Below, one piece after another: positions 34,290 to 34,349 of a DNA stretch of 34,349 nucleotides; position 1 is the first letter of the stretch, and every line of letters starts with the position of its first letter. The notes under the pieces were generated by a model. The model saw only the letters and a list, made by a program, of their open reading frames with translations, made no database searches and was not told where the DNA came from. The stretch lies in the NCBI GenBank assembly GCA_002774635.1, contig PEXU01000019.1, positions 1 to 34,349 of the forward strand, in the 5' to 3' direction. A program made the position numbers and the translations under genes. Source of the DNA: Candidatus Kerfeldbacteria bacterium CG08_land_8_20_14_0_20_40_16. Lineage in GTDB: Bacteria > Patescibacteriota > Patescibacteriia > UM-FILTER-42-10.

Positions 34290-34349
34290 AAGTTTATTTG
34301 TAGAGGAATTTGCCTCGCTCGGGGCTTCGCCCCTCGCTTCGGCGGGTAT

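Noticed and set aside
34311-34349. GGGGCTTCGCCCC hairpin at the window end
   Set aside because: Truncated by the window edge and not followed by a T-tract; cannot be interpreted.
1-34349. CRISPR array, prophage or restriction/defence island
   Set aside because: No regularly spaced direct repeats, no cas, integrase, phage structural or restriction-modification genes were recognised.

Overview
The window reads like a Patescibacteria/CPR-type chromosome segment spanning the replication origin; that taxonomic placement is inferred from gene content and protein style. From left to right: (1) a minus-strand block of GT-C-like membrane proteins, a SAM methyltransferase and a phosphoglucose/phosphomannose isomerase (1-5012); (2) yebC-ruvC, preceded by a promoter and a strongly self-complementary leader (5080-6482); (3) an alpha-glucan metabolism region with two GT5 glycogen synthases, two GH57 proteins (one with a C-terminal UVR-like motif), two APH-fold kinases, a PHP protein and a GalT-like protein (6588-18560); (4) tyrS, a ROK kinase and PBP1A; (5) the origin region dciA-like/dnaN/oriC/dnaA/rpmH/rnpA/yidD/yidC/PRC-barrel (23842-28989); (6) an accessory stretch with a WxL-like surface protein, a MITE-like element, a G+C-rich orphan gene, tRNA remnants interrupted by palindromes, three intact tRNAs, two perfect parS-like sites, a TM-helix channel-like protein and an HTH/LAGLIDADG-like protein whose 3' end overlaps a tRNA. 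Strongest leads: the bistable, pseudoknot-capable RNA ahead of yebC; a DnaA-trio (BUS-like) origin between dnaA and dnaN; the parS pair around tRNA-Ala; tRNA-Arg-like pseudogenes split in the D-loop by palindromes; and the GH57-UVR fusion. No searches or folding were run. All calls come from reading the sequence and the supplied translations.
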